A stretch of DNA of 64,000 bases, taken from assembly GCA_013214965.1 (NCBI GenBank), contig JABSRU010000016.1, positions 1 to 64,000 of the forward strand. The letters run 5' to 3'. The translations under genes were made by a program, and so were the position numbers. Every line of letters begins with the position of its first letter. Within the stretch, counting starts at the first letter, position 1. Positions 25,611 to 35,629 of the stretch are shown here, one piece after another. This DNA is from Gammaproteobacteria bacterium. GTDB lineage: Bacteria; Pseudomonadota; Gammaproteobacteria; Enterobacterales; Psychrobiaceae. Below the pieces are notes generated by a model, which worked only from the letters and a program-made list of their open reading frames with translations, was not told the origin of the DNA and did no database searches.

Positions 25611-27446
25611 CTATATAGAAAGTTTATCAATACGTCTGCCACTAACATAGACGTTAACAATGGCACGAGTGACCACAACCGCTGTAAATACCGATGTAAC
25701 GATACCAATAGACAGTGTGATGGCAAAACCTTTAATCGGTCCGGCACCAAAAGAAAACAGAATGATAGCAGCGATTAATGTCGTTATATTGGCATCAAAA
25801 ATAGTTGAAAATGCTGCTTCGTAACCATGATGAATTGCCTGTTGCGGTGAACGCCCGGCTGCTAACTCTTCGCGAATACGCTCAAAAATAAGCACATTGG
25901 CATCAACCGCCATTCCGACCGTTAATACGATACCTGCCATACCAGGGAGTGTTAATGACACACCAGGGAGCATTGATAACACCGCAATAATTAATAAAAC
26001 ATTGACCGCCAAAGCAACATTAGCGACTAAGCCAAAGCCACGATAATACACTAGCATGAACAACAAGACTGCCGCTAAACCATAAGCAATAGCAGAGGCT
26101 CCCTGTTTAATATTTTCTTTCCCTAAACTTGGACCCACCGTACGCTCTTCAATAATTTGAATCGGGGCACGCAATGCACCAGCACGTAGTAATAAAGATA
26201 ACGAATGTGCTTCGGCAGGACTGTCTAATCCGGTAATCACAAAATTACGGCCTAATCGGTCATTGATAGTCGCGACACTAATCACTTCTTCAACTTTTTT
26301 AAGCAGTTTTTTACCGTCTTTATCGACTTTACCCGTTGGTTTATACTCGATAAATACCGTTGCCATTGGATTACCAATATTATTTTTGGTTCCTTCTGAC
26401 ATTTTATTACCGCCTTTAGCATCAAGCTTGATACTTACTTCAGGCTGTGATGATTGACTAAACCCCGATTGTGCACCCGTGATATGTGTACCACGAAGCA
26501 TAATGGCTTTCTTTAATATAACCGTGCCGCCATCGCGACGTTGGTATACTTTAGAGCCAGCAGGGACACTGCCGTTACTTTGTGCACGCTGATCAACCAT
26601 ATGAAACTCAAGGGTTGCAGTCGCACCAAGCAATTCTTTAGCACGAGCGGTATCTTGAATACCTGGTAATTGAACAACAATACGGTCTTCGCCTTGACGT
26701 TGCACATCAGGTTCTGCAACACCAAGCTCATTCACTCGGCTACGAATAATGGTAATGTTTTGTTCAACAGCGGCCAATTTCGTTTCACGAAGCAACTGGT
26801 CACTCATCCGCGCTTTAATGGTTAGCGATTCTGTGACCAATTCTTTAAACACGGTAGTGCGATAGTTTTTTTCAAGTAACGTTAATGCTTTGTCTAACGT
26901 TGCTTGATCGCGAAAAGTTAACATCACCCCTTCGTGTTGAGTTTTAATTCGACGATAGCGAATTTTCTCTTTGCGAAGATCTGATTTATAATCGAGAACC
27001 ATTTGTTCGCGCGTAGTTTTGAGTAAATCTTGCATATCCACTTCCATTAAGAAATAGATACCACCACGTAAATCGAGGCCCAAATTTAACGGTGAAGCAC
27101 CGATAGTTTGTAACCAACTCGGTGTCGTCTGAGCCATATTCAAGGCAACAGTAAACTTGTCACCTAAACTAGCAACCACAATTTCACGGGCTTTAAGCTG
27201 AGCACTCAAATCGTCAAAACGGATTAACATTTGGCCATTTTCTAGCGCGGCAGACTTAAATTCCACCTTATTGGTTAATGTCGATTTAACCCGTTCAAAA
27301 GTTGATAATTGAACATCGCTACCGCGAATGCCTGAGATTTGCAACGCATGATCCGGTTCGTACAAATTGGGCGCTGCGTATAAAAAACCAACCAGTACTG
27401 TTAATGCTACCAGCAGTGTTTTCCATAACGGGTATTTATTTAGCAT
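25611..27446 (-). CDS. secD: Protein translocase subunit SecD
   Basis: A 611-residue inner-membrane protein with an N-terminal helix, a large periplasmic region (P1 head and base), and five C-terminal helices. The signature LGLDLRGGIYFLMEVD lies near residue 118, and AVDANVLIFERIREEL in the C-terminal domain. It works with SecF and YajC at the Sec translocon. Length is close to that of E. coli SecD. Gene order yajC-secD-secF is the usual operon. Confidence 0.98.
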   Translation of the reverse strand: MLNKYPLWKTLLVALTVLVGFLYAAPNLYEPDHALQISGIRGSDVQLSTFERVKSTLTNKVEFKSAALENGQMLIRFDDLSAQLKAREIVVASLGDKFTVALNMAQTTPSWLQTIGASPLNLGLDLRGGIYFLMEVDMQDLLKTTREQMVLDYKSDLRKEKIRYRRIKTQHEGVMLTFRDQATLDKALTLLEKNYRTTVFKELVTESLTIKARMSDQLLRETKLAAVEQNITIIRSRVNELGVAEPDVQRQGEDRIVVQLPGIQDTARAKELLGATATLEFHMVDQRAQSNGSVPAGSKVYQRRDGGTVILKKAIMLRGTHITGAQSGFSQSSQPEVSIKLDAKGGNKMSEGTKNNIGNPMATVFIEYKPTGKVDKDGKKLLKKVEEVISVATINDRLGRNFVITGLDSPAEAHSLSLLLRAGALRAPIQIIEERTVGPSLGKENIKQGASAIAYGLAAVLLFMLVYYRGFGLVANVALAVNVLLIIAVLSMLPGVSLTLPGMAGIVLTVGMAVDANVLIFERIREELAAGRSPQQAIHHGYEAAFSTIFDANITTLIAAIILFSFGAGPIKGFAITLSIGIVTSVFTAVVVTRAIVNVYVSGRRIDKLSI

Positions 27447-27460
27447 GTTAATTCCCTAAA

Positions 27461-27793
27461 TTATAGCGATTTCATTGTACCCTTTGGTAGTACAGCTGAA
27501 ATGTAGTCTTTTTTGATTGTCACCGTTAATTGCTCATTTATGGCAATTTGTAGGTAATCATTGTCTTCACTAATCTTGGTAATCTTGCCAATTAGGCCGC
27601 CATTCGTTAGCACTTCGTCGCCTTTTGCCATGGAAGACATTAGATCCTTATGCTCTTTAACACGCTTAGATTGCGGACGATAAATCATAAAGTAAAAAAT
27701 AAGACCAAAAACAGCGATCATAATAAGGCTTGCGTACTCGCCACCCGGAGTTGATGCAGCGCCCTCTGCTGCCATTGCATTTGAAATAAACAT
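27461..27793 (-). CDS. yajC: Sec translocon accessory protein YajC
   Basis: A 110-residue protein with one transmembrane helix (about residues 20-40, ending in FYFMIYRPQSKR) and a small cytoplasmic domain with GDEVLTNGGLIGKITKI. YajC binds the SecDF complex. It starts with ATG and lies between tgt and secD in the conserved order. Confidence 0.96.
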   Translation of the reverse strand: MFISNAMAAEGAASTPGGEYASLIMIAVFGLIFYFMIYRPQSKRVKEHKDLMSSMAKGDEVLTNGGLIGKITKISEDNDYLQIAINEQLTVTIKKDYISAVLPKGTMKSL

Positions 27794-27823
27794 AACTTCC
27801 CCTTTCTCTTTATTATATAAAAA

Positions 27824-28966
<1,143 letters not shown>

Positions 28967-29021
28967 TCACCTAGCCAGAAAAACAGTCTGACATCTTATT
29001 CATTACATTGAGATAGGGACG

Positions 29022-29045
29022 AATGACCTAATTTTCAAGGTCATT
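29022..29045 (-). other. 8-bp hairpin between queA and tgt
   Basis: AATGACCT-N8-AGGTCATT is a perfect stem just after the queA stop. There is no T run; it may process or attenuate the transcript rather than end it. Confidence 0.4.
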
Positions 29046-29054
29046 GGTCTAAAT

Positions 29055-30101
29055 TTAATTAGTTTGTTTAGTGATAAACATTGCATCACCATAACTAAAG
29101 AAACGATATTTCTGTTCAATAGCATGTTGATAGGCTGTCATCACATGATCATAACCAGCAAATGCACTGATCAACATAATCAAGGTTGATTCGGGCAAAT
29201 GAAAATTAGTGACCATCGCATCAATCACCTTAAATTGGTAACCAGGATAAATAAAAATATCGCTGTCACCGTAAAAAGGGGTTAATGGTTGATTTTGTTC
29301 TTGGGATTTTTTAGCGGCACTTTCAATGGAACGTACTGACGTTGTGCCCACGGCAATCACTCGATGACCGCTGGCTTTCGTTACATTAATTTGATCAACC
29401 ACTTCCTGCGAGACTTCAATATATTCTTTATGCATTTTATGATCGAAAATCGAGTCAACTTTGACTGGCTGAAACGTGCCAGCACCCACGTGTAACGTCA
29501 CAAAAGCGATATTAACGCCCTTGGCTTTTAGTTGAGCCAAAAACTGGTGATCAAAATGAAGCCCAGCAGTGGGAGCAGCAACCGCTCCAGGTTTGTTGTT
29601 ATAAACGGTTTGATAACGTTCTTTATCGCTATCTTCGTCTGGGCGATCGATATAAGGAGGCAATGGCATATGACCAACTTGTTCCAATATTTCTAAGACA
29701 CTACGGGGATCATCAAAACGTAATTCAAATAACGCATCGTGACGAGCAACCATCGTGACCTTCACGTCGCCATCTAACATGATCGTCGAACCAGGTTTTG
29801 GCGATTTACTACAACGGACATGTGCCAGTACCGTATCTTGATCAATAATCCGTTCAACTAACACTTCCAGTTTACCGCCGCTGGCCTTTTGACCAAAAAT
29901 CCGTGCTGGGATCACTCGCGTGTCATTAAAGATCATTAAATCGCCAGGATTTACATGGTCAAGCAATTCAGGGAACTGCTGATCATTGAGTTGACCGCTA
30001 TTACCATCAAGGGTTAATAATCGACTGGCATTACGCTGAGCTTGTGGATAACGAGCAATGAGTTCATTGGGTAATTGAAAAGAAAAATTGGATACTTTCA
30101 T
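29055..30101 (-). CDS. queA: S-adenosylmethionine:tRNA ribosyltransferase-isomerase
   Basis: A 348-residue enzyme that moves the ribosyl part of SAM onto preQ1-tRNA to make epoxyqueuosine. Family blocks: [13 protein letters not shown] near residue 58, the APTAGLHFD block with the following [12 protein letters not shown]-like segment (here [15 protein letters not shown]), and [18 protein letters not shown] near the C-terminus. It is the first gene of the queA-tgt-yajC-secD-secF operon. Confidence 0.98.
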   Translation of the reverse strand: MKVSNFSFQLPNELIARYPQAQRNASRLLTLDGNSGQLNDQQFPELLDHVNPGDLMIFNDTRVIPARIFGQKASGGKLEVLVERIIDQDTVLAHVRCSKSPKPGSTIMLDGDVKVTMVARHDALFELRFDDPRSVLEILEQVGHMPLPPYIDRPDEDSDKERYQTVYNNKPGAVAAPTAGLHFDHQFLAQLKAKGVNIAFVTLHVGAGTFQPVKVDSIFDHKMHKEYIEVSQEVVDQINVTKASGHRVIAVGTTSVRSIESAAKKSQEQNQPLTPFYGDSDIFIYPGYQFKVIDAMVTNFHLPESTLIMLISAFAGYDHVMTAYQHAIEQKYRFFSYGDAMFITKQTN

Positions 30102-30187
30102 TGATATATTTAGTCATAATTGGATAGCGGGGCTAGTCTATTATCGACCTCACTAGATAGCAAGTAAAAAGCAGTGCCAATCACTTT

Positions 30188-30610
30188 TTATCGCGAATGC
30201 AATGACACCAACAATTCTGCTTCAGCCCGTGGCAATTCGCATTCTTGAATAATTTCATCAATCCCGGCACCTCGCTCGACTAATTTCATCGCATGGCTAT
30301 ATAACTTAGCTTGAGGGTCATGATATTGAGATTGCAACTCGGTTTGTCGCTCAATGGCTTGAGCAAGCTTACCTTCAACTTCTTGCACCCGTGAACCAAC
30401 GCCAATAGCACCGCAACGAATTTCATGCAATTGACTATTTAGATCTGAAATTTGTCGTTGCTGTTCTTTAAACAATAATTTAAGTGCTTGGGCCTGACGC
30501 TTAAAACGCCTTAACGCCAAGAAGATAAAGGTAAACACAATTGACAGTGCCACAAACACTGCGCTGCCAATGCTAATGCTAATTAAAATAATTTGATTCA
30601 TTTCAAACAT
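30188..30610 (-). CDS. DUF2802 family membrane protein, last gene of the chemotaxis operon
   Basis: A 140-residue protein with one N-terminal transmembrane helix (about 10-32), a coiled-coil-like segment (FKRQAQALKLLFKEQQRQISDLNSQLHEI) and a C-terminal helical domain ending AEAELLVSLHSR. DUF2802 genes commonly follow cheW in polar-flagellate gammaproteobacteria. The start is ambiguous: ATG 30610 or 30601, since the longer frame begins with TTG 30634 and none has a good ribosome site. The role is unknown. Confidence 0.75.
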   Translation of the reverse strand: MFEMNQIILISISIGSAVFVALSIVFTFIFLALRRFKRQAQALKLLFKEQQRQISDLNSQLHEIRCGAIGVGSRVQEVEGKLAQAIERQTELQSQYHDPQAKLYSHAMKLVERGAGIDEIIQECELPRAEAELLVSLHSR

Positions 30611-30688
30611 CAATAATGACTTAATTATGTTCAATGAGTATTAGTAAAACGTTATTAATACCCATTGAATAGTGATCATAATTGGTGA

Positions 30689-31180
30689 CTAGAATGATGA
30701 CAATTCATCCCATTCATCATCGCCTAATAATTTATCAAGATCGACCAAAATTAGTAATTCATTTTCACGATTACACACGCCTCGAATAAACTTAGCGCTT
30801 TCATCGGTACCGACATTTGGTGTTGCTTCAATCTCAGATGCTTTCATGTAAACAACTTCAGCCACACTATCGACTAAAATTCCAATCACTTGCTTGTCTG
30901 ACTCGATAATGACAACACGGGTATTATCGGTAATTTCATCAGGCAATAAACCAAAGCGGGCACGGGTATCGATAACCGTCACGACACTACCACGTAAATT
31001 AATAATACCTAATACATAAGATGGAGCGCCTGGCACTGGTGCAATCTCAGAATAGCGTAATACTTCTTGCACTTGCATTACGTTAACACCATAGGTTTCA
31101 TTCTCTAGACGAAATGTTACCCATTGTAATACTTCATCACTGTCCACTTCGTTACTCACTAACTCTTTTCCTATACTCAT
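30689..31180 (-). CDS. cheW: Chemotaxis coupling protein CheW
   Basis: A 163-residue CheW protein linking receptors to the kinase CheA. Key blocks: FRLENETYGVNVMQVQEVLRY, PGAPSYVLGIINLRGSVVTVIDTRARFGL, and the C-terminal IRGVCNRENELLILVDLDKLL. Its ATG overlaps the parP stop (ATGA), so it is translationally coupled to the polar array genes. Confidence 0.96.
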   Translation of the reverse strand: MSIGKELVSNEVDSDEVLQWVTFRLENETYGVNVMQVQEVLRYSEIAPVPGAPSYVLGIINLRGSVVTVIDTRARFGLLPDEITDNTRVVIIESDKQVIGILVDSVAEVVYMKASEIEATPNVGTDESAKFIRGVCNRENELLILVDLDKLLGDDEWDELSSF

Positions 31181-31932
31181 AGAACATTTCCTCTGTTTTT
31201 AGTCGAAACACTGATTGAAGAATTATTATTTAATAACTCAGTCAGTGCATCTACAGCCAAAAGGCCACACATCCGTTGTTTAACTGTTCCGGCTAACCAT
31301 GGACTTAGTAAAACACCTGTTCGCCATTTGATATCATCTGGCGTTAAAGAAGAACTATCAATCAGTTCTTCACACAAGAGTCCCCAATTACTGTCCTCTA
31401 ATACAATAATATACTTATAATTTACTGATTGTTCTAGCGCTGACTGATATTTTTCCGCCATTAAATACTTTGCGGTATCGATTACGTTGATATTTTGACC
31501 TCGTTCGGTCTGAATGCCAAGATACCACGATGGCTTGCCAATAAGTTTAGTCACTTTTTGCAGTGGATAAATGGCTTTTAATTTAATTAAAGGCACTGCT
31601 AAGGTCAAATTCATTGACTTAAAATATAGCACGGGAAAACTGCCCGTTAACTGCTGTTGTAACGTATTACGCGTTAACGCACTTTGCGTCTCAGTCGTGC
31701 TCACGGTTTCAGTGATGACAACCGGATCGTTTTGTGGTGCCAATACTTTGTTATTCTCAGCAACAATATTAGTCAACTCAATGTCAGGCGCGGCTTCACT
31801 GACCCGAGCCAATAATTGTTCCAGTGGTTTCTTGACGACACTCTCTAGCATTTGGTGTGGCTTATCGCTAGGTTCCTCTAATAAGGTTGAAAAAAAATCA
31901 CTAAGCGCTTTCGATGATCTATTTCCCATCAT
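31177..31932 (-). CDS. parP: Polar chemotaxis array protein ParP (CheW-like domain)
   Basis: A 251-residue protein with a long, probably disordered N-terminal half (about 1-100) and a C-terminal CheW-like domain (about 105-245: [47 protein letters not shown]). This is the plan of ParP, whose CheW-like AIF domain binds CheA and array receptors and whose N-terminus binds ParC. It sits between parC and cheW with ATGA overlaps on both sides, as in Vibrio. Identification depends mainly on position and architecture. Confidence 0.85.
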   Translation of the reverse strand: MMGNRSSKALSDFFSTLLEEPSDKPHQMLESVVKKPLEQLLARVSEAAPDIELTNIVAENNKVLAPQNDPVVITETVSTTETQSALTRNTLQQQLTGSFPVLYFKSMNLTLAVPLIKLKAIYPLQKVTKLIGKPSWYLGIQTERGQNINVIDTAKYLMAEKYQSALEQSVNYKYIIVLEDSNWGLLCEELIDSSSLTPDDIKWRTGVLLSPWLAGTVKQRMCGLLAVDALTELLNNNSSISVSTKNRGNVL

Positions 31933-32738
31933 GATTTAGTCAACATATTGATTTTAGATTTTTTTTCAAGATCTAATAAATAATTTAATAGTTGCCCATA
32001 AGCAACAACCCCTCGACTTCGAGGTTTAAACTGAGGTAATGGTAGATGTTTCTCACTGGCATCACGAAATTTAGTGTCGATGGGGATCACCTGGTCCCAT
32101 ACCCGATCAGAAAACTCATGCTTCATTTTGGCCAAAGACTCACTCGCCGCTTTTGTTCTACGATCATACATCGTTGGCACAATCGTGTAATGATAATGGT
32201 TATTTTTAGAGCGCTGCATAATCAGTAAGGTTTTTATCATCCGCTCTAAGCCCTTAAAGGCCAAATACTCCGTTTGAACCGGTACTAATATTCGACTACT
32301 CGCGGCTAACGCATTAACCATTAATACCCCTAATACCGGAGAGCAATCAACAATGGCAAAATCATAATCATAATCATTTGCAGCAGCTAATAGAATCCTT
32401 TTCAGTATAAGTCCCATGCCTTCTTGGTGACCCATCTCACGGTCTAAAGTCGCTAATGCCATTGATGATGGCAGTAGATCAATATTTTCAACCGTGGTTG
32501 TTAATATAACTCGTTCAAGTAACCGTGCTGTAAATTTTTCTGGGCATGTAAATAAATCATAAAGGGTATATTCAAGTTGATCACAATCATGCCCTAACGA
32601 AAAACCCAATGAAGAGTGAGGGTCGACATCAACCAGTAATACCCGTAGACCACGTTTCGCCATCAAGCCAGCTAATGTTAATGCTGTCGTCGTTTTACCG
32701 ACTCCGCCTTTTTGATTGGCGATAGTCCACACTTCCAT
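31929..32738 (-). CDS. parC: ParA-like ATPase ParC, polar localisation of chemotaxis arrays
   Basis: A 269-residue MinD/ParA-type ATPase: deviant Walker A in [18 protein letters not shown] at residues 8-25, [11 protein letters not shown], and [18 protein letters not shown]. In vibrios ParC sits at the old pole and recruits chemotaxis arrays through ParP. The location downstream of cheA-cheB-motCD and before parP-cheW supports the same role here rather than plasmid or chromosome partition. Confidence 0.88.
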   Translation of the reverse strand: MEVWTIANQKGGVGKTTTALTLAGLMAKRGLRVLLVDVDPHSSLGFSLGHDCDQLEYTLYDLFTCPEKFTARLLERVILTTTVENIDLLPSSMALATLDREMGHQEGMGLILKRILLAAANDYDYDFAIVDCSPVLGVLMVNALAASSRILVPVQTEYLAFKGLERMIKTLLIMQRSKNNHYHYTIVPTMYDRRTKAASESLAKMKHEFSDRVWDQVIPIDTKFRDASEKHLPLPQFKPRSRGVVAYGQLLNYLLDLEKKSKINMLTKS

Positions 32739-32741
32739 GTT

Positions 32742-33722
32742 CTATTCCCCTTCCCTTGTCGTAATTCTTAAGCCACCGTTTGGTAATTTAATAAATTTAA
32801 TTTCCTTGCTACCAACCTCATTGACCACAACATCGACCTTACTAGTCACTTTATTAACAATGACCTTTTCAGGTAAAGGTGGCTGCCAAGCATAGCGACT
32901 AATCGCGATGACAACCCGACGATTGGCCGCTCGTGATTGCACACTATCATTAGCGATTTTTGGTTTATATTGACCATAAGCTTCAATCGCTAAACGCTGT
33001 GGTGCAATATTGAGCTGTTGAAGTAGCTCAACGATGGCACTTGCTCGTGCCGATGATAGTTGCCAATTCGATTTGAACTGCTCATTATTGATCGGTTGAT
33101 CGTCGGTGTAGCCGCGGACATGGACGTAATTATTGGCCGGGGCTATCGTCTTAATAACCTGTCCAAGTAAATCACGAGTTGCCGGACGTGTCGTGGCGCT
33201 ACCACTGCCAAACAACAAGCCACTACTAAACTCAATCGTTAGCCAATTATCGTCCTGTTCTATTTTTGCGTAACCTTGCTCTAATATCTCTAACAAATCG
33301 GTTTGTAATTTTTCAGTCATTGATGAAAAAGGGGTGCCGAGTAATTTTTTATCAATATTAACTAATTCACTGTCGCCAGCAACAGGCTCAGTACCCGCTT
33401 CTTCAAGTAGCCCTTGATTAAATTGGTCTAATGGCGAAATTTTATCACCTGAAGTGAGTTTTCTATCACTGGAATTAAGCGGGATGCTACCTTGACCACC
33501 TTGTTTATCATGACCATCAAGATGAAAAACAACCCCTAATGAATGTGATAAAATCTTATAGTCATCATTTTTAACAATTGCAAACGCATAAAGCACCACA
33601 AACACAGCGAAAAGTAGTGTCATATAATCAGCATAGGAAATTAACCAGCGTTCAGTATGGGTATCATCACTGATTGAGCTTCGCCGTCTGCTATTGAGTA
33701 CCATAGTTGACTCGGTAGGCAT
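32742..33722 (-). CDS. motD: Flagellar stator protein MotD (MotB family)
   Basis: A 326-residue stator subunit: cytoplasmic basic N-terminus, one transmembrane helix with the ion-carrying Asp in ISYADYMTLLFAVFVVLYAFA (about residues 29-49), and an OmpA-like peptidoglycan-binding domain (about 160-280: RGYTDDQPINNEQFKSNWQLSSARA, AYGQYKPKIANDS, NRRVVI). It pairs with the MotA-type gene upstream. Its start overlaps the motC stop (ATG 33722, or 33704 with a better GAG upstream). The arrangement cheB-motC-motD-parA-like-cheW is as in Pseudomonas. Confidence 0.88.
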   Translation of the reverse strand: MPTESTMVLNSRRRSSISDDTHTERWLISYADYMTLLFAVFVVLYAFAIVKNDDYKILSHSLGVVFHLDGHDKQGGQGSIPLNSSDRKLTSGDKISPLDQFNQGLLEEAGTEPVAGDSELVNIDKKLLGTPFSSMTEKLQTDLLEILEQGYAKIEQDDNWLTIEFSSGLLFGSGSATTRPATRDLLGQVIKTIAPANNYVHVRGYTDDQPINNEQFKSNWQLSSARASAIVELLQQLNIAPQRLAIEAYGQYKPKIANDSVQSRAANRRVVIAISRYAWQPPLPEKVIVNKVTSKVDVVVNEVGSKEIKFIKLPNGGLRITTREGE

Positions 33723-34446
33723 CTAAACGCTGTTGAATAAGCTTAGGGTTTTCACCGTGGCGAATAAGTAGCACGCCCTCTAAGATCATTTCGTAATAGA
33801 GTGCCTGTTGAAAAACAATATTTCGTAATTTATGATGGATCGGTAAATATAATAAATTAGCAAATCCGACACCGTATATCGTCGCAACAAAAGCCGTGGC
33901 GATTCCGCCACCTAATGCTTCCGGTTGATCTAAAAATTGCATCGATTGTATTAACCCTAACACAGCACCTAAGATGCCTAATGTTGGACTGTATCCGCCC
34001 ATAGCTTCAAATACTTTGGCACTATGACCGAATTCATCGCGCTTAAAAAATATTCGAGTTTCGAGGGTGTTGCTAATATTATCCGCTTCGCAACCGTCAA
34101 TTAACAACATCAAGCATTCACGAATAATAGGATCGGTTTCACCTTCAAGCTCATTCTCTAACGGTAAAAATCCCTCAGTGCGAGCAATAAACCCCCATCG
34201 AACCAATGTTTTTATCCGTTGTTCAACCTTAAGCGGAGGCGGAAAAAACACCCATTTTAACATCGCAAAGCTTCGGGTAAATTGATGCCACGGTGTTTGA
34301 ATCATCACTGCAGCGATCGTACCTAACACCACAATGAGTAAAGCAGGAAGATTATAAAGCGCTGCAATTGAACCACCCTCAAGCATTTGACCGCCGAGAA
34401 TAGCCACTAAGGCTAAAATTATTCCTGCAATACTTAATCTATCCAC
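33691..34446 (-). CDS. motC: Flagellar stator protein MotC (MotA family)
   Basis: A 251-residue MotA-type inner-membrane protein with four hydrophobic segments, MLEGGSIAALYNLPALLIVVLGTIAAVM near the N-terminus, and the conserved FEAMGGYSPTLGILGAVLGLIQSM (about residues 146-169). The large cytoplasmic loop carries the charged residues that contact the rotor. It forms the stator with MotD. It starts with GTG overlapping the cheB stop by eight bases. Confidence 0.9.
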   Translation of the reverse strand: MDRLSIAGIILALVAILGGQMLEGGSIAALYNLPALLIVVLGTIAAVMIQTPWHQFTRSFAMLKWVFFPPPLKVEQRIKTLVRWGFIARTEGFLPLENELEGETDPIIRECLMLLIDGCEADNISNTLETRIFFKRDEFGHSAKVFEAMGGYSPTLGILGAVLGLIQSMQFLDQPEALGGGIATAFVATIYGVGFANLLYLPIHHKLRNIVFQQALYYEMILEGVLLIRHGENPKLIQQRLDAYRVNYGTQ

Positions 34447-35584
34447 GCTGCATCTCTTTTACAATGGCTTGACCGATATCTTTAATGGTAAAAATTTTAT
34501 CGGTTAAACCCGCTTTTGTAACGGCCTGAGGCATGCCATAAACCACACAACTTGCTTCATCTTGCGCCCAAATGGTTGATCCTCGACTATTTAATAATCG
34601 TGCGCCATCTCGGCCATCGGCTCCCATACCCGTTAATATCACGGTTAGCACATTGCCATCATGATTTTTAGCAATTGATGCAAAATTCATGTCGGCACTC
34701 GGCTTGTAATTGAGGTGATCTGGGCCCGGCGTGACTTTTAAGCGATGATTTTTTTCAATCAACATCTGCTGCCCACCAGGGGCTAAATAAGCACAGCCCG
34801 GTTTCATAATGTCATTATCTTGTGCTTCTTTGACGTTTATTTGACACAAGCGGTCTAAACGCTCAGCAAAAGCTCCCGTAAAAGCAGCAGGCATATGTTG
34901 AACCAACACTATCGGATAAGAAAAATTACTGGGTAATTTAATTAACAACTCTTGAAGCGCAACTGGTCCCCCCGTTGATGAGGCAATGGCTAATAAACTA
35001 TATCGTTTACCACTGGGCTTAAATGTAGTTAATTCATTGGTTCTTACGCCATGGCGGTTAACTATTTCTGGCGATGATTTCAGTCTTGCTGAGCCCGCCG
35101 CCGCTAACGATGGACGATTGACCATTACTGGTTTTGTATCAGTACGATTAGGCGCTACGGCAACACGTGCTCGAGGAGCAAAACGTCGTTGTCTCACCAG
35201 CGCTCGAATCCGGTTAGTAATTAATTCAGCAGCAACTTTGCCTGAGCCAGCAATTTCTTCGAATTTTTTCGGCAAAAAATCCGCAGCGCCAGCATCAAGC
35301 GCATCAAGCGTTGCCTTCGCACCATCATGGGTTAACGAAGAAAACATCAACACAGGCATTGGACACTTTGCCATTATTTCACGAACAGCCGAAATACCAT
35401 CAAGTACCGGCATTTCGATATCCATCATCACTACATCGGGCTTAAGCGCTAACGCTTTATCAACTCCCTCACGTCCATTTTTTGCAAAATCGATAACTTC
35501 CATATCTGACGCTGACTTTACTATGTCACCAATACAACGTCTAAAAAAATGCGAGTCGTCAACAATTAGCACCTTAATACTCAT
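34439..35584 (-). CDS. cheB: Chemotaxis response regulator methylesterase CheB
   Basis: A 381-residue protein: receiver domain (about 1-125, phospho-acceptor Asp in MMDIEMPVLDG), a linker of about 60 residues rich in Arg, Ala and Pro, and the methylesterase domain (about 190-378) with the Ser of ASSTGGP, His of VQHMPAAF and Asp in GMGADGRDG. It removes methyl groups from chemoreceptors during adaptation. The C-terminus runs into motC. Confidence 0.97.
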   Translation of the reverse strand: MSIKVLIVDDSHFFRRCIGDIVKSASDMEVIDFAKNGREGVDKALALKPDVVMMDIEMPVLDGISAVREIMAKCPMPVLMFSSLTHDGAKATLDALDAGAADFLPKKFEEIAGSGKVAAELITNRIRALVRQRRFAPRARVAVAPNRTDTKPVMVNRPSLAAAGSARLKSSPEIVNRHGVRTNELTTFKPSGKRYSLLAIASSTGGPVALQELLIKLPSNFSYPIVLVQHMPAAFTGAFAERLDRLCQINVKEAQDNDIMKPGCAYLAPGGQQMLIEKNHRLKVTPGPDHLNYKPSADMNFASIAKNHDGNVLTVILTGMGADGRDGARLLNSRGSTIWAQDEASCVVYGMPQAVTKAGLTDKIFTIKDIGQAIVKEMQRG

Positions 35585-35629
35585 TAATGGGTCATCCTCC
35601 GACCTGTTATTTGAACTGAAATAGCGTGT

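Noticed and set aside
34986-35624. 212-codon plus-strand frame opposite cheB
   Set aside because: Long, but lies wholly antisense to the intact CheB coding sequence and its translation has no recognisable motif; it reflects codon bias on the opposite strand.
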